Source of the DNA: Butyrivibrio sp. UBA3740
GTDB lineage: Bacteria > Bacillota > Clostridia > Lachnospirales > Lachnospiraceae
Direction: 5' to 3'
Length of the DNA stretch: 12,335 bases
NCBI GenBank assembly: GCA_002372465.1
Contig: DFGW01000034.1
Location: forward strand, 1-12,335
Shown: one piece after another, positions 6,914-12,335 of the stretch
Position numbering within the stretch: position 1 is the stretch's first letter
Layout of the letters: each line of letters starts with the position of its first letter
Translations under genes and position numbers: made by a program
The notes under the pieces: model-generated
Told to the model about the DNA's origin: nothing
Seen by the model: the letters and a program-made list of their open reading frames with translations, nothing else
Database searches by the model: none

Positions 6914-7698
6914 TGAGTATGGAAGCAAAAAAAGGCGCTTTGGGTCTTAAGGCCAACACTCCTGCCGAGAGATTTATGAACGGTCTCATTGCTGAGAACC
7001 CTACCCTTGTACTTATGATAGGTATGTGTCCTACACTGGCTGTTACTTCATCAGCCATCAACGGACTTGGAATGGGCCTGGCAACAACCTTTGTTCTTGC
7101 ACTTAGTAATGCTGTTATTTCAGCCCTGAGAAAGGTGATTCCTCCAACAGTAAGAATTCCTTCCTTCATCGTTGTAATAGCTTCCTTCGTAACTTTGGTA
7201 GAGCTTCTTATGAAAGCTTACCTTCCATCCCTTAACAACGCCCTGGGTGTTTACATTCCCCTTATCGTTGTTAACTGTATCATCTTCGGAAGAGCCGAGG
7301 CCTATGCCAGCAAGAACGGCATTGTACCTGCATTCTTTGATGGTATAGGTATGGGAATCGGGTTTACCTGTGCTATTACCTGCATCGGACTCGTAAGAGA
7401 GTTCATCGGCGGCGGAACAGCTTTTGATGTTCAGATCCTTGGCGAGGGTACAGTAGTTCCCGGAGCGGTAGGAGCTTTTCTTTCAGGATATCAGCCAATT
7501 TCGATTTTCATCCAGCAGGCAGGAGCTTTCTTCGTACTGGCATTCCTCATCGCCATTATGAACAAGATCAAGATGAATATGGCAAATAAGGGAAAAGACA
7601 CATCCAAGTTCGGTCAGGGATGCTGCTCATCTGCAGAAGAGGCAGCAGCCGACAAGATCATTGAAGAAAAAGAAGCAGGAAAGGAGGCTAAGGACTGA
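6913..7698 (+). CDS. rnfE: RnfE, membrane core subunit of the Rnf complex
   Basis: The 261-residue integral membrane protein pairs with RnfA around a pseudo-twofold axis. The buried cysteines thought to hold an Fe-S centre between RnfA and RnfE are present as GMCPTLAVT (C39) and IVVNCIIFGRAEA (C122). Six hydrophobic helices fill about 31-215. The ATG at 6913 overlaps the rnfG stop (TGATGA) and has AGGAGG at 6901-6906, 6 bases away; GTG at 6910 is too close to that site and ATG at 6919 is a weaker option. The protein is longer than usual RnfE: a hydrophilic tail from about 217 holds a CC pair (237-238) and an acidic, Ala/Lys-rich end. Confidence 0.95.
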   Translation: MSMEAKKGALGLKANTPAERFMNGLIAENPTLVLMIGMCPTLAVTSSAINGLGMGLATTFVLALSNAVISALRKVIPPTVRIPSFIVVIASFVTLVELLMKAYLPSLNNALGVYIPLIVVNCIIFGRAEAYASKNGIVPAFFDGIGMGIGFTCAITCIGLVREFIGGGTAFDVQILGEGTVVPGAVGAFLSGYQPISIFIQQAGAFFVLAFLIAIMNKIKMNMANKGKDTSKFGQGCCSSAEEAAADKIIEEKEAGKEAKD

Positions 7699-8285
7699 TG
7701 GGAGAACAGATATTAAGCCTTATAGCGCTCATGCTCAGCGCTTCACTTATCAACAACGTAGTACTTAGCCAGTTCCTTGGACTTTGTCCCTTCCTTGGCG
7801 TTTCCAAGAAAACCGACACAGCTCTCGGAATGGGCGCAGCCTGTGTTTTTGTCATCACAATGGCTTCACTGGTCTGCAGCATAATTTATAAGTTTATCCT
7901 TGATCCTCTGGATATCTCTTATCTTAAGACCATCGTATTTATCCTTGTTATCGCGATGCTGGTTCAGTTTGTTGAGATGATCCTTAAGAAATACGTAGTT
8001 TCACTGTATCAGGCACTGGGTGTTTACCTTCCCCTGATCACTACCAACTGCGCAGTTCTTGGTGTAGCGCTCAACAACGTAACTGACGGATACTCAATTC
8101 TTCAGAGTGTGGTTTGCGGATTTGCAACTGCAGTAGGATTTACAATTGCCATCGTTATTCTGGCTGGCCTCCGTGAAAAGATGGAGTACAATGACATACC
8201 TGCACCCTTTAAAGGGATGCCATTAGTTCTTTTAACATCAGGCCTTATGGCAATTGCATTCACAGGCTTCTCAGCTCTGAAATAA
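7698..8285 (+). CDS. rnfA: RnfA, membrane core subunit of the Rnf complex
   Basis: The 195-residue six-helix membrane protein has normal length and is the RnfE partner. FLGLCPFLGVS holds C30 and PLITTNCAVLGVAL holds C118, the two conserved cysteines that match those of RnfE. NNVVLSQ near residue 20 and GLREKMEYNDIP near 156 are typical. The ATG overlaps the rnfE stop by one base, and AAGGAGG (7681-7687) lies 10 bases upstream in the rnfE tail. It is followed by a 29-base gap before rnfB. Confidence 0.97.
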   Translation: MGEQILSLIALMLSASLINNVVLSQFLGLCPFLGVSKKTDTALGMGAACVFVITMASLVCSIIYKFILDPLDISYLKTIVFILVIAMLVQFVEMILKKYVVSLYQALGVYLPLITTNCAVLGVALNNVTDGYSILQSVVCGFATAVGFTIAIVILAGLREKMEYNDIPAPFKGMPLVLLTSGLMAIAFTGFSALK

Positions 8286-8314
8286 TCGGCACCTAATAAT
8301 AAGGAGATAATCTT

Positions 8315-9109
8315 ATGATAACTGGAATTATAATCGCAACATGTGTGGTTGCAGGCGCCGGTATCGTAATCGGACTGATCCTTGGCGTTGCAGACCTGAA
8401 ACTCCATGTTGATGTAGATGAAAAGGAAGCAGCTATTTTAGAAGCTCTTCCCGGCAATAACTGCGGTGGCTGTGGATTCCCGGGATGCAGCGGATGCGCA
8501 GCAGCCATAGCAAAGGGTGAAGCTGCCGTTAACCAGTGCCCTGTAGGAGGAGCGCCGGTGGCAGAGATCATCTCAGGAATCATGGGCGTTGAAGCCGGTG
8601 ATACCACAAGGATGGTGGCATATGTTCACTGTCAGGGCGACTGCGAAAAGGCCAAGAGTAAGTATGAGTACAACGGAGCGCCTGATTGCAGGCTCCAGAC
8701 TCAGCTTCCGGGCGGCGGATCGAAGACCTGCCCCTTCGGATGTCTTGGCGGCGGAAGCTGCGTGGCAGTATGTCAGTTTGATGCCATTCATGTAGTAAAC
8801 GGTGTGGCAGTAGTGGACAAGGAGGCATGTAAGGCCTGCGGTAAATGTATTGAGATCTGTCCTCACCACCTCATCGACCTTATTCCATATGATGCGACTC
8901 AGGTTGTTTCCTGTAAGTCACAGGACATGGGTAAGGATGTAAACCAGTACTGCACAGTTGGATGTATTGCATGTCACATCTGTGAAAAGAACTGTCCATC
9001 AGGTGCAATTACTGTAGAAAACAATGTGGCAGTGATTGATCAGTCAAAATGTACACATTGCGGAACCTGCGTAACAAAGTGTCCCAAGAAGGCTATTAAG
9101 GCTGTATGA
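8315..9109 (+). CDS. rnfB: RnfB, polyferredoxin subunit of the Rnf complex
   Basis: The 264-residue protein has one N-terminal helix (about 3-25) and is cytoplasmic beyond it. It receives electrons from reduced ferredoxin. Cysteine groups in order: an N-terminal 4Fe-4S (Fes-type) domain with C50, C53, C58, C75; C139, C143, C149, C153 (CxxxCx5CxxxC); C172, C175, C178, C182; C217, C220, C223, C227; C246, C249, C252, C256, the last three ending CP. This fits about five [4Fe-4S] clusters. Further cysteines at 106, 110, 125, 200 and 213 lie between groups and may add a site. AAGGAG (8301-8306) is 8 bases before the ATG. Last gene of the operon; a hairpin follows. Confidence 0.97.
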   Translation: MITGIIIATCVVAGAGIVIGLILGVADLKLHVDVDEKEAAILEALPGNNCGGCGFPGCSGCAAAIAKGEAAVNQCPVGGAPVAEIISGIMGVEAGDTTRMVAYVHCQGDCEKAKSKYEYNGAPDCRLQTQLPGGGSKTCPFGCLGGGSCVAVCQFDAIHVVNGVAVVDKEACKACGKCIEICPHHLIDLIPYDATQVVSCKSQDMGKDVNQYCTVGCIACHICEKNCPSGAITVENNVAVIDQSKCTHCGTCVTKCPKKAIKAV

Positions 9110-9120
9110 TAATTGTTAGA

Positions 9121-9159
9121 GGGAGATGCCGAAGGTAGTCTTTTGGCATCTCCCCCTTT
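9121..9159 (+). terminator. Probable terminator of the rnf operon
   Basis: GGGAGATGCC (9121-9130) pairs with GGCATCTCCC (9145-9154); three more pairs can form inside the loop (GAA with TTT). Only CC-TTT follows, so the U tract is weak and some read-through to the next genes is possible. Confidence 0.7.
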
Positions 9160-9236
9160 AAATTGTGAAAAAAGTGTGTATTTTCAAAAAACTGCTGTAA
9201 TATGATGAATAATATGATACAGAAATAGTACAATAG

Positions 9237-9246
9237 TAAACGTTTA
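9237..9246. other. Short palindrome upstream of the small gene
   Basis: TAAACGTTTA is a perfect 10-base palindrome in the AT-rich gap 9160-9273. The gap also has TATGAT (9213-9218) and TACAAT (9229-9234) boxes without convincing -35 partners, so I do not call a promoter. It could be an operator half or chance in AT-rich DNA. Confidence 0.25.
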
Positions 9247-9273
9247 AGAAGATTACTATAAAAGGGGATTTGT

Positions 9274-9501
9274 ATGAAGAATAGCGCCGGAAATACACAG
9301 TTGCACAAGGGGACCTTCATAGTTAAGATAGAACACTGCAACAATGAGTCCTGGCAGGGAGAGGTTGTATGGGCTGATGAGGAAAAGAGAGAAAAATTCC
9401 GAAGCGCCCTTGAACTGTTAAAGCTAATGGACGATGCGGTAAATCCTATGGAGAATCGGGAGGAGACAGTATGGAAACAGGGAAAAACAGGAGCTGGCTG
9501 A
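9274..9501 (+). CDS. Small protein of unknown function, upstream partner of the SIMPL gene
   Basis: The 75-residue product has no signal peptide or membrane segment. Residues 13-57 look like a compact domain: a strand GTFIVKIEHC, then WQGEVVWADE with a buried-looking Trp pair, then FRSALELLKLMDDAV as an amphipathic helix. The pattern (strand, SWQG-type turn, strand, FRSxLELLKLM helix) resembles small proteins I recall as common and uncharacterised in Lachnospiraceae, but I cannot confirm the family. The last residues (about 66-75) are encoded in the overlap with the next gene and are probably unstructured. An AAAGGGGA site at 9261-9268 precedes the ATG. The 31-base overlap with the SIMPL gene points to joint expression. 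Confidence 0.75.
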   Translation: MKNSAGNTQLHKGTFIVKIEHCNNESWQGEVVWADEEKREKFRSALELLKLMDDAVNPMENREETVWKQGKTGAG

Positions 9502-10223
9502 ATGCACTGATAATCGGGCTTTGCATTATGGCGAGCTGTGCGGCCATCGCTTTTGGTCTTTCTCACTTCAGATCTGAGAGTGTTCATACAATTTCCGCTA
9601 CAGGCGGAGCCAATGTTGACTTTGAGTCTGATGTTATCATATGGAGAGGATCTTTTTCCGCTACTGACTACACATCAAAGTCAGCTTATGACAAGATCAA
9701 GAATGATTCTGCCCAGGTCAAGAAGTACCTGATGAACAACGGAATCACAGAGGATGAGATAGTATTTAATTCGGTAGATATCTACAAGACCTACAAAGAT
9801 ATCTATGATGATAACGGCAATTATATAGGAAGAGAACAGGATGGTTACAGCCTCGAACAGAGCGTAGTAGTTACCTCCAGTGATATAGATAAGGTAGAGA
9901 TTATATCCAGAGATATCTCAACGCTTCTGGAAACAGGAGTTGAATTTACCTCGGAAGCACCTGAGTATTACTATACAGGCCTTGATGAGCTCAAGCTTGG
10001 ACTTATTGAAAGCGCAACACAGAATGCTAAAGAGAGAATTGACATCATGGCTAAGAATTCTGATGCAAAGCTTGGGAAGCTTCGTAACTCCAGTCTTGGT
10101 GTATTCCAGATAACAGCCAAGAACTCAGGCACCGGAAGTTATTCCTATGATGGAGCTTTTGATACTTCCTCAAGATATAAAACGGCTTCTATAACAGTAA
10201 GACTTGAGTATGATCTTAAGTAA
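9471..10223 (+). CDS. SIMPL-domain (DUF541) membrane-anchored protein
   Basis: The 250-residue product has an N-terminal hydrophobic segment (about 9-31) that acts as an uncleaved anchor or signal; MASC at 20-23 is only a poor lipobox match. The exported part (about 38-248) fits the SIMPL family: an opening ISATGGANVDFESDVIIWRGSFSA strand pair (40-63), a K-rich helix with V-KKYLMNNGITEDEIVFNSVDIYKTY (94-119), SLEQSVVVTSSDIDKVEIIS (127-146), then YTGLDELKLGLIESATQNAKERIDIMA, and a closing beta strand TASITVRLEYDL. SIMPL proteins are envelope proteins whose molecular role is poorly known; oxidative stress and oligomeric channel-like structures are reported for some. AGGAG (9461-9465) lies 5 bases before the ATG, inside the upstream gene. 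Confidence 0.85.
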   Translation: METGKNRSWLNALIIGLCIMASCAAIAFGLSHFRSESVHTISATGGANVDFESDVIIWRGSFSATDYTSKSAYDKIKNDSAQVKKYLMNNGITEDEIVFNSVDIYKTYKDIYDDNGNYIGREQDGYSLEQSVVVTSSDIDKVEIISRDISTLLETGVEFTSEAPEYYYTGLDELKLGLIESATQNAKERIDIMAKNSDAKLGKLRNSSLGVFQITAKNSGTGSYSYDGAFDTSSRYKTASITVRLEYDLK

Positions 10224-10252
10224 TCTACTATATATTGTGTAAGCAAACTATA

Positions 10253-10289
10253 AAAGTCATGTCCAAATTATAAAGGACATGGCTTTTTT
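10253..10289 (+). terminator. Intrinsic terminator after the SIMPL gene
   Basis: AAAGTCATGTCC (10253-10264) pairs with GGACATGGCTTT (10275-10286), 12 bp with one G-T wobble and a 10-base loop; the T tract covers 10284-10289. Confidence 0.93.
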
Positions 10290-10315
10290 ATGTACTTTTG
10301 TTTAGAATTATAAAC

Positions 10316-10353
10316 TGTCAATAAAATGGTCATGAATTGACTGTTAAATGACA
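10316..10353. promoter_or_regulatory. Dyad of four GTCA/TGAC half-sites
   Basis: GTCA occurs at 10317-10320 and 10329-10332; TGAC occurs at 10338-10341 and 10349-10352. The outer TGTCA/TGACA pair and the inner pair share nearly one centre (about 10335), and GTCAAT/ATTGAC and GTCAT/ATGAC form interleaved inverted repeats. The site is between the upstream terminator and the coiled-coil gene, where an operator would lie. Function is inferred. Confidence 0.4.
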
Positions 10354-10371
10354 AAAATTCTGCTCTTTATG

Positions 10372-10400
10372 ATTACACGTATGATTATCCCCTCTATAGA
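10372..10400 (+). promoter_or_regulatory. Candidate promoter of the coiled-coil protein gene
   Basis: ATTACA (10372-10377) and TATAGA (10395-10400) are 17 bases apart, four of six and five of six matches to consensus. Two TATGAT boxes (10368-10373 and 10380-10385) are alternatives without good -35 elements. Weak call. Confidence 0.35.
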
Positions 10401-10425
10401 ATGAGCTCATAGATCAGAAACAACC

Positions 10426-10449
10426 AGTTTGATTATTGAGTTTGATTAT
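10426..10449 (+). repeat. Tandem direct repeat before the coiled-coil gene
   Basis: AGTTTGATTAT occurs at 10426-10436 and again at 10439-10449, a 13-base period. It ends 9 bases before the ribosome binding site AGGGAG (10458-10463), in the probable 5' UTR. Confidence 0.6.
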
Positions 10450-10471
10450 AAAAAGAGAGGGAGATACGTTT

Positions 10472-12335
10472 ATGAAGAGAAACACACTGGATAAGAACAT
10501 CATTAAGGCACTGGCAATTGGACTTTCAGCAAGCATGGCACTTCAGCCTATAACTGCTCTTGCTGAAGAGGCAGAAGCACCTGCAGAGCCTAAATCAGAA
10601 GGATCTGAGATGATTTCAGAAAGCTCTGAAGAAACATTGAATGCAGATATATCAGAAGACATCGAGGAAGCTCATGAGGCTGTTGAAAATGCAATGGATC
10701 CTCAGACAGACGCAGCAACTGATAGTGCTTCAGATACAGTTTCTTCTATAGATAAAAATCTTCAGGTTGCTGATGAAGATATTTTTAATATTGGTAAGAA
10801 TGTTGAACAACTTGATGAACTCAATTCCGCAGCAGAGGCTGCAGCAAATGAGTACAACGAAGCAACCGGTGAAGGTGCGCAGGCAAACGCTGAGATTTAC
10901 GAGAACGCAGCAGCAGCAGAAGCTTCAGATGCCGGAAAGGCAGCAGAGAAGGCAGCAGAGGCAGCAGTAGATGCCGGTCAGGCAGCTGATGGGGTTGAGG
11001 CAGCAGCAGATGCAACATATTCATCTCAGAAGGCAGCAGATGAAGCAAAGGCAGCTTCTCAGGATCTCGTGGACAGAGCAAATGAGGATGTTAAGACAGC
11101 TCAGGCAGAGGTTGAGACAGCTAACAAGGCTGTAGCTAATGCAGAGGCTGATGCAAAGGCAGCTAAGAACCTTCTTGATGATGCAGAAGATGCATATGAG
11201 AAGGCAATGGCAGCAGTTGATGAAGCTCAGAAGAAGCTTGATGATATTATCGTTGCATACGGACTTGGTGAAAATGAAGATGGAAATATAGTTTTCGACG
11301 GTGATGTTGATGAGGCTCTTAAGAGCACAAAGGCAGCTCTTGATGAGGCAGAAGCTCAGGCTAAGGCAGCTGCTGAGAAGTTAAAGCAGGCCAAAGAGGC
11401 TGACAAGACAGCTAAGGAAGAAGAGAAAAAGGCTAAGGAAGATCTCCAGAAAGCAGAAGAGAACAAGAAGAATAAGGACGAAGCCCTTGAAAATGCTAAA
11501 GAAGCAGCAAAAGAGGATGAGGGCAAGCTTACAGAGCTTCAGGAGCAGCTTAAGGGAGCACAGAAGGATGCATCTGAGAAAGAGCAGGCTCTAAAGGATG
11601 CTGAAGGAGCAGTTAAAGAGGCAGAGGCAGCTAAGAAAGATGCTGATGAAGCAGCAAAGAAGGCTCAGGATGACTATAACAGAGCAGATCAGGATCAGAA
11701 GAACAAGCAGAAGGCTTATGATGATGCTGTAAAAGCTGAGAATAATGCAAAGACAGATCTCGAAAATGCAAATAAGGCTCTGGAAGATGCAATTAAGAAC
11801 TTCGGCGAGAAGTCAAAAGAGGCTGATGAAGCTAGAAAGGCTCTTGAAGAGGCAAACAAGAAGTTCAACGAAGCAGACAAGGCAAAGAAGGATGCTGACA
11901 AAGAACTTGATGAAGCAAATAAGGCTGTAAAGAAGGCTGAGGATGACCTTAAGAAGGCCAATGAAGAAAAGAATAAAGCTGATAAGGCTGTAACAGACGC
12001 TGAGAATAAGACGAAAACCGCTGACAGCGAGCTTGAGAAAGCAAAGAAGGACGAAGAAAACGCTAAGAAGGCACTGGAAGCTGCAGCAGCTGATGTAACA
12101 GCAAAGACAAAGGCAGCAGAAGAGGCAGCCAAGGCTCTTGAGGAAGCTAAGAAGGCTCAGTCAGAAGCAGCTAAGGCATTTGAGGAAGCAGACAAGGCTA
12201 AGAAAGATGCTGATAAGGCTGTCCAGGATGCGGATAAGGCCGTTAAGGATGCCCAGAAGGCAATTGAAGATGCACAGAAGGCATTAGAGGAAGCAAAAAA
12301 AGCAAAGGCAGATGCAGATAAAGCAGTTGAAGATG
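10472..12335 (+). CDS. Large secreted alanine-rich coiled-coil (surface) protein, 5' part
   Basis: The frame is open from the ATG to the window edge: 621 codons plus one base, with the 3' end missing. AGGGAG lies 8 bases before the ATG. Residues 1-31 are a Sec signal peptide: basic KRN, hydrophobic ALAIGLSASMAL, and an ALA site with predicted cleavage before EEAEAP. Residues 32 to about 110 are an acidic, Ser/Asp/Thr-rich linker. From about 115 on it is Ala/Lys/Glu/Asp-rich with heptad patterns such as KALEEAKKA. The last proline is P77; I see no Pro, Cys or Trp afterwards, as expected for one long rod. A short break with Gly, Tyr and Phe (about 258-276) interrupts it. This looks like a stalk that would hold a C-terminal anchor or binding domain outside the cell, but those parts are not in the window and function is unknown. 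Confidence 0.88.
   Translation, partial: MKRNTLDKNIIKALAIGLSASMALQPITALAEEAEAPAEPKSEGSEMISESSEETLNADISEDIEEAHEAVENAMDPQTDAATDSASDTVSSIDKNLQVADEDIFNIGKNVEQLDELNSAAEAAANEYNEATGEGAQANAEIYENAAAAEASDAGKAAEKAAEAAVDAGQAADGVEAAADATYSSQKAADEAKAASQDLVDRANEDVKTAQAEVETANKAVANAEADAKAAKNLLDDAEDAYEKAMAAVDEAQKKLDDIIVAYGLGENEDGNIVFDGDVDEALKSTKAALDEAEAQAKAAAEKLKQAKEADKTAKEEEKKAKEDLQKAEENKKNKDEALENAKEAAKEDEGKLTELQEQLKGAQKDASEKEQALKDAEGAVKEAEAAKKDADEAAKKAQDDYNRADQDQKNKQKAYDDAVKAENNAKTDLENANKALEDAIKNFGEKSKEADEARKALEEANKKFNEADKAKKDADKELDEANKAVKKAEDDLKKANEEKNKADKAVTDAENKTKTADSELEKAKKDEENAKKALEAAAADVTAKTKAAEEAAKALEEAKKAQSEAAKAFEEADKAKKDADKAVQDADKAVKDAQKAIEDAQKALEEAKKAKADADKAVED

Noticed and set aside
9471..9545. Lipoprotein signal (MASC) in the SIMPL protein.
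   Set aside because: Met at -3 is atypical, and the hydrophobic stretch continues for about 8 residues beyond the Cys, which fits a membrane anchor better.
11255..11300. EF-hand-like calcium loop in ENEDGNIVF.
   Set aside because: The DG-x-I core is there, but the first loop position is Gly rather than Asp and the twelfth is Gly rather than Glu, so the metal-binding pattern is not met.
11716..12132. A 138-codon open frame on the minus strand, rich in Ser, Ala and Phe.
   Set aside because: It is the mirror of the Ala/Lys/Glu codons of the coiled-coil gene (GCA, AAG, GAA give few stops in reverse). It has no ribosome site and biased, low-complexity content. The minus-strand frame at 10821-11081 is the same kind of shadow.

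Overview
The window reads as chromosome of an anaerobic, low-to-mid GC Firmicute, most likely Lachnospiraceae and perhaps close to Butyrivibrio or Pseudobutyrivibrio. This is inferred from three things: the ispH-rpsA pairing with a four-domain S1, a clostridial-order rnfCDGEAB operon, and strong AGGAGG-type ribosome binding sites with AAG/CTT-rich codon use. All genes lie on the plus strand. I see no tRNA, rRNA, insertion sequence, CRISPR array or phage gene.

Layout. (1) 1-1478: the 3' end of ispH overlaps rpsA by 20 bases, and the pair ends at a strong intrinsic terminator. (2) 1508-2444: a free-standing cheR chemotaxis methyltransferase with its own promoter and terminator. (3) 2495-3903: a YprB-like exonuclease/RNase H-fold protein with an extended -10 promoter. 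Behind its stop lies an in-frame, lysine-rich, apparently vestigial tail that runs into a terminator. (4) 3937-9159: the Rnf operon rnfC-D-G-E-A-B, with short gaps or 1-4 base overlaps and a closing hairpin. Its leader carries a 14-bp-stem hairpin between two perfect 14-base direct repeats. (5) 9274-10289: a 75-residue protein of unknown function overlaps a membrane-anchored SIMPL-domain protein, followed by a terminator. (6) 10290-12335: a leader with dyad and direct repeats, then the 5' part of a large secreted protein that is almost entirely alanine/lysine/glutamate-rich coiled coil and runs off the window.

How it works together. The six Rnf subunits form one membrane complex that passes electrons from reduced ferredoxin to NAD+ and pumps Na+ or H+. 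RnfB and RnfC carry Fe-S clusters, RnfD and RnfG carry covalent flavins, and RnfA and RnfE form the membrane core. The other genes are independent units: isoprenoid synthesis and translation (ispH, rpsA), motility signalling (cheR), nucleic-acid metabolism (YprB-like), and the cell envelope (SIMPL pair and coiled-coil protein).

Most of the window is well-understood core genome. I found no convincing new defence or mobile system. The parts that known families explain least are the repeat-flanked hairpin in the rnf leader, the small-protein/SIMPL pair, and the proline-free surface coiled coil with its regulatory leader.
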